Shown here piece by piece: positions 48,401-54,568 of a stretch of DNA of 64,000 nt. Origin of the DNA: Xanthomonas sontii. Its GTDB lineage: Bacteria > Pseudomonadota > Gammaproteobacteria > Xanthomonadales > Xanthomonadaceae. A model generated the notes under the pieces. The model was not told where the DNA came from. It did no database searches and saw only the letters and a program-made list of their open reading frames with translations. How positions within the stretch are numbered: position 1 is the stretch's first letter; each line of letters starts with the position of its first letter. Position numbers and translations under genes: made by a program. The stretch covers positions 620,001 through 684,000 of the forward strand of contig NZ_CP132342.1 in NCBI RefSeq assembly GCF_040529055.1, given 5' to 3'.

Positions 48401-51400
48401 CGCCCGCCGCCTGCAGGCGCAGCGCTGTACCGGCGATCTGGGTGCCGGTCACTTGCAGATCGCCGGCGCTGACGACGCCGAGCTGTCCATCCTGGCTGCC
48501 GAGCTGGCCGCTGCTGGTCACGCTGCCGGCGCTGATCTCCACGTCGTGCTTGCCGATCAGGTCACCGCTGTTGGTCAGTGCGGTGGCCGCCTGCACGGTC
48601 AACGTATCGCCGGCATAGCTGCGTCCACTCTGTTGCAGGCTGCCGACGGTCAATTTCGCGGCCTGGCCGGCCTGCACCAGGCCGGCGTTGTCGAAGTTGC
48701 CCTGCACGCTGGCATCGAGCGCCGCCTGCGCGAGCCACTGGCCTTGCGCCTGGTTGCGGGCGCTGGCGGCGGTGAGCTGCAGCGCGCGCCCGGCGAACAC
48801 CTTGGCCTGGTTGTCGAGGGTGCCGCCGGCCAGCACCGCGACGTCGCGCCCGGCCTGGGCGATGCCGGCCAGGTGGATATCGCCCGTGCTGTGCAGGCGC
48901 AGATCGGTGCCCGCGTCCAACGCGCCCTGGCTGTCCAGCGCGGCGGTGTCCACCTGCAGCGCGGTGGCGCTCTGCAGGATGGCGCTGTTCCCCAACGCGA
49001 CGCTGGCGGCGTTGACGCCGACCGCGCCGCTCGCGCTGGCCTGGCCGTCCACGCGCAGCGCACGTTGCGCCTGCAGTTGCAGGGTGTCGGTGCTCTGCAC
49101 GGCGCCGGCCACGCCCAGGTCGGCCGCAGCGGCGAGCTGTACGCCGGCCGCCCGCAGGCTGCCGCGCTGCTGCAGATCGCCGAGCGCCTGCGCGTTCAAG
49201 GCGCCGGCGGCCACGACCACGCCATCGAGCTGCACGTCGCCGCGGCTGTTCAGCACGACCTGGCCGCGCTGGCTGCCGAGCTGGCCGCTGCTGGCCAGGC
49301 TGCCGGCATCGAGCTGCACGTCGCCGCCGCCGACCAGGTCGCCCTGGTTGGCAACGGCACCATCGACGCTCAACGTCAGCGTCGTGCCGGCATTGGCCGA
49401 GCCGGTCTGCGCGAGGCTGCCCGCGCGCAAATTGAGCGCGCCGCCCGCATACACGTGACCGTCGTTGGACAGCGCGCTGGCGCTGCTCAGGCTGACATCG
49501 CCGGCCACCGACAGGCTGGCGCCAGCGGCGTTGCTGAGGCTGCTGGCGTTGGCGCTGAGCGCGCCGCCGGCCACGACCTGGGCCTGGTTCTGCAGCGCCC
49601 CGGCGCTGCTCAGCGCGAGATCGCGACGCGCCTGCACGGTGCCGGCCAGCGACAGGTCGCCGGCGCTGCGCAGCGCCAGGGTCGTGCCGGCATCCAGCAC
49701 GCCGGCCTGGGCGATGCTGGCGCCGTCCAGCGCCAGTGCGCCGCCGCTCTGCACCTGCCCGCTTTGCAGCAACGCGCCCTGCGCGTGCAGCGTGGCGTTG
49801 CCGCCGGCCGCCAGGGTGGCGCTGCTGCGCAACTGGCCATCGGCGCTCAACTGCAGATCGCCATCGGTGCGGACCACACCGTCCAGCGTGGCGTCGCCCA
49901 CCGCCTGCAGTTGCGCGCTGCCCGCGCCCAGGGTGCCCGATTGCAGCAAGGCGCCGCCGGCCTGCGCGGTCAGCGCGCCCTTTGCCGCCACCTGCCCGGC
50001 CAGGGCCAGGTCGCCGCGGCTGCGCAGGGCGACGTCGCCGCCCTGGCTGCCGAGTTCGCCGCTGCTGCGCAGTTGCGCGGCGTCCACGCGCAGCGCCGCG
50101 CCGGCCACCAGGCTGCCGCTGTTGTTCAGCGCCGCAGTGCTGGCGAGCGTGGCGTTGCGCCCGGCGTAGCTGCCGCCGGAGTTGCCGACGCTGGCCGCGT
50201 CGATGCGCAGGTCGCGTCCGGCATACAGGGTGCCGGCGTTGTCGAGCGCGCCCGGCGTCGCCAGCGCGATGTCGCCACCGGCCGAGACCACCGCACCGGC
50301 CGCATTGCCGATCGCTGCCGCGCCCAGGTCCAGGCGCCCGCCGGCGCTGAGCTGGCCGAGCGTGTCCAGGCGGCCGCCGGCCTGCACGCTGGCGTCCTGC
50401 CAGGACTGCGCAAGGCCGGACAGGCGCATGTCGGCGTCGCTGCGCAGGCGCAGGCCCGCACCGGCGTCGAGCACGCCGGCGGCATCGATCCGCGCCGCCT
50501 GCACCGCGAGGCTGCCGGCGCTCTGCACGGTGCCGCCGCGCTGCAGCCAGGCCGCGCCGGCCTGCAGCTGCGCCGCGCCACCGGCGTAGGCGCTACCGCT
50601 GCTGCGCAATTCGCCGCTGGCACTCAGCGCCAGATCGCCGCCGCTGTAGAGGCTGCCGCCGGCGTCCAGCTCCGAGCCGAACAGGGTGATGGCGCCGGCG
50701 CTGCTGCGCCCGCTGTGCGCCAGCGTGCCGCTGGCCGCGGCATCGAGCAGGCCATGGGCGATGGTGTCGCCGCTCAGCGCCAGTTGCGCGGCGCGCAGGC
50801 GCACGCCGGCCTGCTGCGAGCCGAGCACGCCTTGCTGGCTCAGCGCGCCGGCCGAGCGCAGGTCGACGTCGTCGCGGGCCACCGCGGTGCCGGCCAGGCT
50901 CAGCTGGCCGGCGCTGTCGATCTGCAGGCTGCCGCTCTGCGCGGACAGGGTGCCTCGGCTGACCACGCCCACACCGGCTTCGGTGGCGATCAGGCGGATG
51001 CGGTCGGCGTACATGCCGCCCAGGTACGCCACGTCGATGCCGATCGCCGGCGGTGCGCCGTCGCTGCCCGGCAGCACCTCCAGCAGCATGCCGTCGTAGC
51101 CGATACGCTGCGCACCGGCGCTGGCCAGCAGATCCTTGGCCCACACCGAACCGCCCACGCTCAACTGCCGCGACAGCAGATCCAGGCGGTCCACGTTGTA
51201 CGCGTCCAGACCGTTGCTGCCGACGCTCAGCGCGCCGCCGGTGATGGAGAAACCGTTCAAGGCGCCATCGGCGCCGAGCAGCGGCGTGCCGGTGGCCAGG
51301 GTGACGCGCGAGGTGTTGAGGAAGCCGCAGCCGTCGCAGACGATGCCGTTGGGATTGGCGATCACCAGCTGCGCCTTGGCCCCGGCGATCTCGGTATAGC

Positions 51401-51797
51401 CCTGCAGGCGGCTGGTGGTGGAGGTGACTTCGTTGAGGATCAGCGTGGCCGCGCCGCTGTTCTTCAGGTTGTCGTTGCCGGCGATGTAGCCGCCCAGTTC
51501 GGTCTTGGAGATCTGCGCGCTGTTGTTGAGGATCAGGCCGTTGCTGCCGACGTCGAAGCGCGAATAGCGGTTGTGCGAGACGCCGCGCGCGTTGGGGGCG
51601 ACGATGTCGACCACCGGCACGCCGTTGGCGGCGGCCTGCTGGCCGGGCTGGCGCCCGTCCGGATTGGCGACCGGTGCGACCTGCGCGTACAGCGGCAGCG
51701 AGGTCCAGGTGACGGTGCAGCACAACAGCGCGGCGAGGCCGCGCTTGAGCGGCTCGAGCAGGCGGTGGCGGCGGTCGTCGTTACGGTCCATGTGCAT
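36408..51797 (-). CDS. cdiA: CdiA: giant contact-dependent growth inhibition exoprotein with C-terminal nuclease-type toxin
   Basis: This protein of about 5129 residues is exported by CdiB and displayed as a filament. An extended signal peptide (1-39, LLCCTVTWTSLPLYAQ) is followed by the TPS domain (about 40-300; NPNGI at 148-152, CDGCGF after it). FHA-1 repeats (about 400-2400) include six copies of a 259-residue super-repeat. A middle region (about 2600-3050) contains the unusual GGCTPPPGKMYCSIDD. YLIETDPRFVDYNNFISSDY lies near 3085, FHA-2 (about 3290-4500) follows, and the pretoxin ends in SVENN near 4760. The last 150 residues form the toxin: EAAVQLENTFGG, EKNPDFVF, GKTVDFMW and a KxxYEQLVDHLEK helix, suggestive of a PD-(D/E)XK-type (tRNase-like) CdiA-CT. 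The ATG at 51797 follows GAGAG; an ATG 6 nt downstream is also possible. It is not truncated. Confidence 0.92.
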   Translation of the reverse strand: MHMDRNDDRRHRLLEPLKRGLAALLCCTVTWTSLPLYAQVAPVANPDGRQPGQQAAANGVPVVDIVAPNARGVSHNRYSRFDVGSNGLILNNSAQISKTELGGYIAGNDNLKNSGAATLILNEVTSTTSRLQGYTEIAGAKAQLVIANPNGIVCDGCGFLNTSRVTLATGTPLLGADGALNGFSITGGALSVGSNGLDAYNVDRLDLLSRQLSVGGSVWAKDLLASAGAQRIGYDGMLLEVLPGSDGAPPAIGIDVAYLGGMYADRIRLIATEAGVGVVSRGTLSAQSGSLQIDSAGQLSLAGTAVARDDVDLRSAGALSQQGVLGSQQAGVRLRAAQLALSGDTIAHGLLDAAASGTLAHSGRSSAGAITLFGSELDAGGSLYSGGDLALSASGELRSSGSAYAGGAAQLQAGAAWLQRGGTVQSAGSLAVQAARIDAAGVLDAGAGLRLRSDADMRLSGLAQSWQDASVQAGGRLDTLGQLSAGGRLDLGAAAIGNAAGAVVSAGGDIALATPGALDNAGTLYAGRDLRIDAASVGNSGGSYAGRNATLASTAALNNSGSLVAGAALRVDAAQLRSSGELGSQGGDVALRSRGDLALAGQVAAKGALTAQAGGALLQSGTLGAGSAQLQAVGDATLDGVVRTDGDLQLSADGQLRSSATLAAGGNATLHAQGALLQSGQVQSGGALALDGASIAQAGVLDAGTTLALRSAGDLSLAGTVQARRDLALSSAGALQNQAQVVAGGALSANASSLSNAAGASLSVAGDVSLSSASALSNDGHVYAGGALNLRAGSLAQTGSANAGTTLTLSVDGAVANQGDLVGGGDVQLDAGSLASSGQLGSQRGQVVLNSRGDVQLDGVVVAAGALNAQALGDLQQRGSLRAAGVQLAAAADLGVAGAVQSTDTLQLQAQRALRVDGQASASGAVGVNAASVALGNSAILQSATALQVDTAALDSQGALDAGTDLRLHSTGDIHLAGIAQAGRDVAVLAGGTLDNQAKVFAGRALQLTAASARNQAQGQWLAQAALDASVQGNFDNAGLVQAGQAAKLTVGSLQQSGRSYAGDTLTVQAATALTNSGDLIGKHDVEISAGSVTSSGQLGSQDGQLGVVSAGDLQVTGTQIAGTALRLQAAGDLLHAGTSKAQSLQLEAGRDLSMAGTVQSASTLQAQALRALQLDGQALAGGSVQLRGASVGTGSAAVLQSTAGIAVEGGSVDSQGALDAGTDLTLHSQDALRLAGIAQGGNDVLLTAAGAFDNSARVVAGRDLQVQAGSAVNRAAGTLAAGRGLDLHVDGLLDNAGLLRGEQALTLQVGSLQHSGTLSTGQALTLRSSGALDNRGNVIAGGDLLVDVGSLSNSGQLGSQNGQVTLTSQGDLQLGGSVIAAQALNATALGDLRLDGVAKARAIALSGRDVGVAGGLQSATGATLQAQRALRIDGQALTTGDLQLQGASVATGNAAVLQSTAGAITLQGGSLDSRGMLDAATDLALRSDGALAVAGVAQAGRDVALTAGTQLTNAAQVLAGRDLSVAAAGIANVQGGSLAAKGTLALTTAGTLVNAGILQSGQAMTLQVGDLQHSGQAYAGATLSLRASGAIDSQGELIAKRDLQLDAARIATTGQLGSQSGQVALTSQGDLTLGGTVAAATALSAQAQGDLLQTGTLSAQALDLRAGRDMALGGQLATTQGLQAQAQRDLQVNGSVSAGQGATLQAGGTLRSGSQSVLHSAGALQLSGAAIDSQGTVDAGTTLAMTSTGDLTLGGLVQSASTLDLRATGALDNAAQVVAGSDLTLTAASATNSSSGLLAALGNATFTVSGLLSNAGALRARQRLQLDVGSLQQTGRSYGVQRLALTANGAVDNRGDLIAGSALRVQAASVASSGQLGSETGDVALVSQGDLNLGGTLASAGGFSAQAGGALTQSGALSAATTLQLQAHGDLTVAGTLNANQVVLGSDAAVLQRGVVSGADIALQGQRIDNAGQTLSSGNLRLSGADVAIGGVAAAGVRADGSLGNSGALTLHADGTLSASGRLIAAGNLAADATQLALAGSTTRVGGNATLTASGDVDHRGADLLAGGLLTVRAGGALDNSALNGVGGTLQAAGLDLGAATLRNGSGSLVQSGSGTTRIAVTGAFDNGGGRLVSNGSDLQLGAASINNAQGRIEHAGSGTLTVSSSGALGNAGGRILTQGQLQLSTGNTLDNQGGVIAAAGDASVTAAGLGNIGGSVSARGLNVQLGSGALDNRLGVVQAAGGSLVLRADSLENRGGTMQALSSGGAGGDLRVDLAHTLNNDAGVIGASTDLTVNAENASNSGGTLQAGRDLALTARGQLDNHQSGRIGAARDLSVAVTGALLNSGGQLDSGNAMTLSGGRIDNSQGSVVNNGGGLTRLTTGGELRNVGGSLGGRGSVVLDAASIANGSGQLVAGGDLVANTNALDNQGGSVYAGASMLLQRSGATLDNRNGKIKAEQAVRLNLQSLSNSGGQIGAGSSAGGAGDVVIDTVGFDGGGSILGQNLLDLTIRSDYTHRAGADITSNGDFRLAVGGNFVNASALQAGRSLGINASSINNVAGASMRSGNVQLNTGGSVSNAGDLSASGNLQVTAGSVSNTGSLVGGNVLVDTGTLVNGADLGGATDNAAYGSALIGATSGMTLLVRDQLVNRDAKIFSLGNIAIGAARDGNGTLTARTGTLDNVSGSIEADGSILIAANQINNRRRAITTATSAMTADERAAANQAMPEQELRNDPEPAGHRGHNLGLFRTFDAQSRERVTAASAEGRIVAGGNIALSGSVTNTASAIAAGGGLWVNQRGVSGLSDGMIGGNENVLNQALALKQTVNYTDTEYTDSPRSGGCTPPPGKMYCSIDDSESQSGTGSIGGTRASVVGTGTLQNTYIALAANMTGGQGIAINGATISNGAVGSDGRSISGAAFNATQGGALNRRGTQSAGGAGGIAVQAQTAATPTKANVGNHIATASLGAIRIDDGQATLVGGSSATASQVQASGVQAQLGGAGSGGRSQVQAGTAQAVLTAGSVPGQYQQIDPGTGQVPQVVGGVGAPLGNIVLPMGGLYRLVGSSGASVNTLGRAANGLGGVKANTSAPGRRYLIETDPRFVDYNNFISSDYLLDKLGVDPQWTQTRLGDGFYEQRLVLDQITQLTGRRYLGNYADGVAQYRALLDGGVAEAGTLHLSVGVALTADQVAALTHDIVWMVEQEYQGQKVLVPVVYLSSKTALTLRSDGVLLAGGAGDAVLNATANLSNSGTISGANVSATAGNLLNQGRIVSGGTVALQAKQDLLNLGGQIAGRDVWLSAGRDLTSSTSGDAMNGRSSIVAQGNLLLQAGRDISLTGTTLQTGNSAALQAGRDLILQPTASTSERGELHDGAGTSLMVGNNLSLQAGNDLQLHGVAIAAGGDAALQAGHDLSLTPVADANGKATVRTSIATGGSLQLSAGNDLTIRQAQVKADGNLIAAAGHDLNVTSVLGDSRTVTDQSRQGKTRVVTTTTTQDLDQQALTAGGNLVLSAGHDVNLTAAKLDAGNGLAVVAGNDLNSTTLTTVDSSTTLETRKRFKQTTSTRDETVHGSEFTAGGDIALQSGHDVNLTAANLFTDKGALAVSAGNDVNLLTAQEQHDAVQDMQKKKKGFLSSKTTTTHDEWHDSLAVGTSLDAGSVQIKAGNDIAVVGSTVLAQQDARLVAGNDVAIVSAQDQSSEAHSSAQKKSGFSASFSGGVASLGYGKSRSSSDSSTESTTQVASAVGAKNGNLLISAGDQLTIGASDVAAGKDLTLAAKDIALLAAQDTVDNQSNQSSKSSGFSIGVTYDPAAAYRSARDSATSNMPDSGSTMGKLSRRAEGDTAGTAAALTPVVIQAGSHRSNANQNDSTSTARVSQVSAGGNLTLLASDGSITSQGTQLSAEGNALLLASQNIDLGVAHTTESSGNDSRGKGWSFNNAAGLPFGNYNQKGNGNGQTDTITGTQLSVGGNASLSTTKGDITLTASNIAAKGDVTMHAAGDLTIQSGQDTAGNANVSDNKAIGTVVISDTERFSGYHTEKHRDDNATVTQVASSVGSLGGNVNLSAGGTYTQSASNVVAAKDVDVTAASIQLLTANDSHAASSQDDTLKIGAFARVKSPLIDLINNVDAARNSDGRLSAMQGMAALANGYQTASAISGVAQKGGSGVLVQAEAGVGYATSTEAYKAGSQTAQGSTISGGGNVSLTSTKGDLHVVQGNLKAGDTLRLDAARDLVLEAGNSTATEQSKGSNAGVEVGVGVSVGAKTGYYAYLQANFGSHSSNVDGATWKNTELAAQNIAFTSKGDTTLRGAVAKADRIDVQTGGDLTIESLQDTANVQSKESGYGGRIQVAIGSAWDLSGYASTAKANGNSTGVTEQSGLFAGKGGYHVDAGNVNLVGGAIASTNAGNSELTATSLTFSDLQNRMGYSASSGSVSGGFGSSGDGGKDANGNPTSTPSAGDQLKDIKNTVATGNYGSVNNGGLGGGLPMSESGKDSTTTRATLTEGKLVIGGKTTTAAQTGINTDASKANEALATLPDVRKVLAEQQAMGAAAGTVLETSRQVAGDIAASAAKKTAEARDAYLKGLNSDEQEAFAKLDPTAQQNVLLSQSTAYSDAYAKEKQWGTGGEYNRALQAVTTALVGGVSGQGGTQVASNALAPYAAQLIGQTFDTNHGSDPNKSLQLLSHALLGAVLAEANGSSAVGGALTGAGGEAAAQYLTKTLYGADTKPSDLSEQDKQTILALSQAVGALVGGMTGGSLNDVAVGSAIARNSVENNWLKVDENKLKKEVQAECGPQNPLACQLLEEIVKLDKTRDEGYAAQVALVNAQMDAEGGQHSQERFDQLMASYWAANGVGGPEDAIPDSTVSRTFPTNGQKLYSALDNMPGGMYALVPGAALLPGVLKGAGDTVAGWQDVFNSGLATNYFTGESVSGTAAFDARFMSVVTLTEMALTWGGSTAARTGLREVAEAAGNAGERSSGDSLGTALTPIFRDSENGLNAINPVQSINRGRILELARDPDKAKLALHEGEAAVQLENTFGGTLTRVEPTLGEKNPDFVFTSGPYSGKTVDFMWTDSSRSGKINQFFEKNYKANYEQLVDHLEKADIVPLDYRNLTPKNQEIVNAWIEKFSQSQKDRILIIR
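37490..41600 (-). repeat. Long direct repeat of cdiA (partner 24880-28990)
   Basis: The FHA-2 to pretoxin part of cdiA is nearly identical over about 4.1 kb to the orphan module 4 at 24880-28990, offset about 12.6 kb, same orientation. Long runs are identical, with scattered substitutions and a few local replacements (for example around 38.28-38.52 kb versus 25.66-25.90 kb). Shorter related copies lie at 22310-23160, 33390-34140 and 20345-20717. The repeat ends at the VENN motif on one side and at LQAGH on the other. Confidence 0.85.
45950..50620 (-). repeat. Six-fold 777-bp super-repeat inside cdiA (FHA-1 region)
   Basis: The landmark CTGCCGAG (+ strand; encodes LGSQ or LGSE) recurs at 50047, 49273, 48496, 47719, 46942 and 46162. 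The spacings are 774, 777, 777, 777 and 780 bp, or about 259 residues. Each unit contains in order GALDNxG, SSGQLGSQxGxVxLxSxGDL, DGQAxAxG, AVLQS, LDAGTDLxLxS and LAGIAQAGRDV. The units therefore arose by tandem duplication of a block of about 13 beta-helix coils, on top of the basic repeat of about 20 residues. Confidence 0.8.
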
Positions 51798-51870
51798 CGT
51801 CGTCTCTCTCGTGCCGCACACCGCGGCAAAACCCATCGCGTTGCCTGCCGCCGGCCGGCGGCAGGACGTG

Positions 51871-53577
51871 TCAGAACTGGTAGATCAGGCGCACGCCGTA
51901 GGCCGGCTGCGCGCTGTGGAAGTCGCGCGGTGCGTGCAGGTCCCAGCCGGCGAAGCCATCCCAGCTGAGTCCGCCGCGCGCGCCACGCACGCCGACGAAG
52001 CCGCCGACCAGGCTGCGCCCGGCCAGGCCGGCGGCGCTGGGCCCCGCGATGCGGCCGGCATCCACGCCCAGGTACGGGGTGATGCCCAGGCGCTGCACCG
52101 GCAGGTTGAGGGTGTTGCGCCAGTACGCGCCGCGCTCGGCGCCGAGGGTGCGTTCGCCGTCGAAGCCGCGCACGCTGTAGCGCCCGCCCAGGGTGATGAA
52201 TTCCGAACCCAGCAGCAGTTGCGGGGAGGTCTGCGCATGCAGGCTGCTGTCCCAGCTCATCGCCACCTGGCCCAGCGCGAACGGCAGGCCGGCGCTGACA
52301 TCCAGGGTGGTGACGCCGTAGCGGTAGCCGGGGAAGCCCACCGCCGGGTCGTAGCCGGTCCATTGCCCGTCGAACCACGGGGTGCCGCGGCGGTGCCCAA
52401 CGCGCGTGTCCAGCTGCAGCTTGCCCAGGTAATGGCGATGGCTGAGGTAGAACTCGGCACTGGTGGTGTGGCGGCGCTGGATGCCGATCTCCACGCCGTC
52501 CAGGTAGCTGCGCGCCGCGCGCTTGGCCACCACCATGCCCAGCGTGGTCTTGCTGGTGCCGGTGCGGTGGATCACCCGCTGCAGATCCAGTTGCGCGCTG
52601 TCGGAGCTGCCGCTGGACTGGAAGCTCTGGCGGAAACCCTCCACCTGTTGGTGGTAGCGATAGGACGACAGCGACAGCGAGAGGGTCCACCAGCCCCAGG
52701 GCACGCTGTAGGACAGGCTGTTGCCGCGGGTGCCGCGCGCGGCGCCATCATCCACCAGGTCGTGGTTGTAGCCGATCGAGAGCAGGTCGTTGATGCCCAG
52801 CGGTGCATCCAGGGCGAAATCGACGCCGCCCTGGTAGCGCCCGGTCGCCTGCACGCCCGAATCGTCGGCATTGAGCACCGCGCGCCAGCGCCGACTGCGC
52901 TGCACGGTGATCAGCAGGTCCGACTCGCCGGGCTGCTCGCCCGGGGCGATGTCGATCTTGGCGTCCTGCGACGGCACCCGCTTGAACTGCTCCACGCCCT
53001 GCTCGATCGCGCGCAGGTCGAGCACGTCGCCCGGCCGCAGCGGCAGCGCGCCGCGCCAGAACACGCGGCCGTCCGCCGACTGCACCCGCACCTGGCGCAG
53101 GCGCCCGGGCAGCAGTTCGAAGCGCAGCTCACCGCGGGACAGGTCCTGCGCGGGCACGCCGAGGCGGGTGGTGACGAAGCCGCGCGCGACCAGTTGGTCC
53201 AGCGCGCGGCGGCGGATCAGGTCGATGCCGGCCGTGCCGATGCAGCGACCTTCGTAGCGACGCAGCGACTGCCACAGCCAGGAAAAGCGGGCTGCGTCGG
53301 GACCGCCGCCGCTGAGGCGGACGTGCTGGATCGGGAAGCACAGCGCTTCGGTCGGCAAGACGGTGCTGCGCATGTCCGCCGGCGCTTCGGCCTCGCGCGG
53401 GCCCACGAACGGCGCCTGCCGGTCCTGCTCCTGCTGGCGCTGGACCTGCTCGGCCTGGCGCAACTGTTCCTGGCGATCGAGCGTGCTCGGCGGGTCCTGC
53501 GCCTGCGCCATGGGCACGCTGGCAAGCAGGCACGCAGCCAGCACAATGCGAGAAGCTCCTTTTCTCCGGCGATCCAC
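51871..53577 (-). CDS. cdiB: CdiB: two-partner secretion outer-membrane transporter
   Basis: This 568-residue Omp85/TpsB transporter exports CdiA through its barrel. A signal peptide (1-27, RIVLAACLLASVPMAQAQ) is followed by an N-terminal helix/linker rich in Gln. Two POTRA domains follow (about 75-150, FPIQHVRLSGGGPD; about 150-225, LRFELLPGRLRQVRVQ). A 16-strand barrel carries the conserved lid-loop motif SVRGFDGE near residue 450 and the C-terminal strand YGVRLIYQF. The GTG at 53577 is chosen because AGGGGACG lies about 7 nt upstream and it opens the signal peptide. A frame to 53724 exists but would add about 50 residues before the signal. cdiA follows after 73 nt, giving the order cdiB-cdiA-cdiI. 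Confidence 0.9.
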   Translation of the reverse strand: MDRRRKGASRIVLAACLLASVPMAQAQDPPSTLDRQEQLRQAEQVQRQQEQDRQAPFVGPREAEAPADMRSTVLPTEALCFPIQHVRLSGGGPDAARFSWLWQSLRRYEGRCIGTAGIDLIRRRALDQLVARGFVTTRLGVPAQDLSRGELRFELLPGRLRQVRVQSADGRVFWRGALPLRPGDVLDLRAIEQGVEQFKRVPSQDAKIDIAPGEQPGESDLLITVQRSRRWRAVLNADDSGVQATGRYQGGVDFALDAPLGINDLLSIGYNHDLVDDGAARGTRGNSLSYSVPWGWWTLSLSLSSYRYHQQVEGFRQSFQSSGSSDSAQLDLQRVIHRTGTSKTTLGMVVAKRAARSYLDGVEIGIQRRHTTSAEFYLSHRHYLGKLQLDTRVGHRRGTPWFDGQWTGYDPAVGFPGYRYGVTTLDVSAGLPFALGQVAMSWDSSLHAQTSPQLLLGSEFITLGGRYSVRGFDGERTLGAERGAYWRNTLNLPVQRLGITPYLGVDAGRIAGPSAAGLAGRSLVGGFVGVRGARGGLSWDGFAGWDLHAPRDFHSAQPAYGVRLIYQF

Positions 53578-53707
53578 TGCGACGTCCCCTGTGACGCTTC
53601 CCGCGTTTGCCTGCGGTGCAGGCGCGATCGCGTCGCAGCGCACCAGGCGCCGCGTCGCACGGTTTTCCATACTTGGAAGTGTGGTGGAAACCACAGTGCG
53701 GCGGCAT

Positions 53708-53732
53708 CGGGAGGCTCCCGACACGCTGTCGG
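53708..53732. promoter_or_regulatory. Two adjacent palindromes upstream of cdiB
   Basis: CGGGAG-G-CTCCCG (53708-53720) is a perfect inverted repeat with 6-bp arms. It shares three bases with the second perfect palindrome CCGACA-CGC-TGTCGG (53718-53732). They lie about 130-155 bp upstream of the cdiB start, in the 277-bp gap to the divergent gene at 53855. The arrangement suits operators or a leader hairpin controlling cdiBA. No promoter boxes could be fixed. Confidence 0.4.
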
Positions 53733-53755
53733 TAAATTCCCTGCAAAACAGGCGC

Positions 53756-53781
53756 TTGCGAGAATTTCATCACCCTCGCAA
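53756..53781. promoter_or_regulatory. Spaced inverted repeat TTGCGAG-N12-CTCGCAA upstream of cdiB
   Basis: Perfect 7-bp arms are separated by 12 bp, a spacing typical of a dimeric regulator or of a hairpin. It sits in the middle of the divergent region between cdiB and the gene at 53855 and may serve either. The interpretation is inference from symmetry only. Confidence 0.35.
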
Positions 53782-53854
53782 AGGACTTACGTCACAACTG
53801 GCGCGCGATCCACGGCGGCTGCCACACTCTTGGCTCACACCTCGAAGGGCTCGC

Positions 53855-54478
53855 ATGCTGCCGCTCCTCCTCCTGCTGGCCCTGGCCTCGCCCGCTGCGC
53901 CCGGCGCCGTGCCCGCCCCCAGCGCCGCGACGCCGACACCGACGGACTGCCGCGCGGCATCGGCCGTGCCGTCCGATACCGACGTCTGCGATCCACGCCG
54001 CGGCCTGCTGCATCTGGCCTATCGCGCGGGCCGTGTGGTGCTCCAGCTGCCCGGACGCACACCCGCCGTGCTGGAGACCATTCCGCGCGCCTACGCACCG
54101 GAGCGGATCGGCGCCGAACGCGCCATCCGCCTGCTGCCGACCCGGTTGCAGCCGTATCTGGCGCGCGACCACCTGCTGTACCTGTCGGTGCGCCGGTCCT
54201 CGCCCGGGGACGGACATGGCTACTGCGGCGCCGGGGCGGAGATGGCGCTGACCGTGGTCGACCTGCACGGGGCGCCTTCGATCCTGGCGCGGATACCGGT
54301 GTCCAGTTGCCTGGACAACATCGACCTGGACGCGCCCGACCTCGAGGACCTGACGCCCTACGCCGTGCGCGATGGCCGCCTGCGCATCCGCTTCAGCGCC
54401 TATGCCGGCCACGACGATGCCGGCCCCGTCGAGGCGGTGCTCGCCCCGGACCTGCACGGACTGACGTTCGCGCCCTGA
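53855..54478 (+). CDS. Secreted protein of unknown function
   Basis: This 207-residue protein has a signal peptide (MLPLLLLLALASPAAPGAVP). The mature part has several cysteines (TDCRAASAVPSDTDVCDPR; GYCGAGAEMALTVVDLHG; PVSSCLDNIDLDAPDLED), suggesting two disulfides in the periplasm or outside. The ATG at 53855 is preceded by AAGGGC. No family was recognised. It is divergent from cdiB and lies 90 bp before the phosphatase-pyrF pair in the same direction, but no functional link is visible. The high-GC codon use is like core genes. Confidence 0.6.
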   Translation: MLPLLLLLALASPAAPGAVPAPSAATPTPTDCRAASAVPSDTDVCDPRRGLLHLAYRAGRVVLQLPGRTPAVLETIPRAYAPERIGAERAIRLLPTRLQPYLARDHLLYLSVRRSSPGDGHGYCGAGAEMALTVVDLHGAPSILARIPVSSCLDNIDLDAPDLEDLTPYAVRDGRLRIRFSAYAGHDDAGPVEAVLAPDLHGLTFAP

Positions 54479-54568
54479 GCGCGGCAGCCCGCCTGCGCCA
54501 CTGCGCGCCGCGCCTGTCATCGCAACCGGCTAAAATCCGCGGTTCATTTGCCCAGGTTCCCACGCCCG

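Noticed and set aside
36408..51836. CRISPR-like reading of the regular repeats in this region
   Set aside because: The repeats are protein-coding, contiguous and degenerate, with a 777-bp period and no unique spacers of constant length.
43572..51968. Very long + strand frame (about 2800 codons) opposite cdiA
   Set aside because: It is the antisense of the cdiA repeats. The repeated GC-rich codons rarely produce stops on the other strand. The peptide is low in complexity (Gln/Ala/Gly/Val/Arg) with no domain, and cdiA itself is clearly coding.
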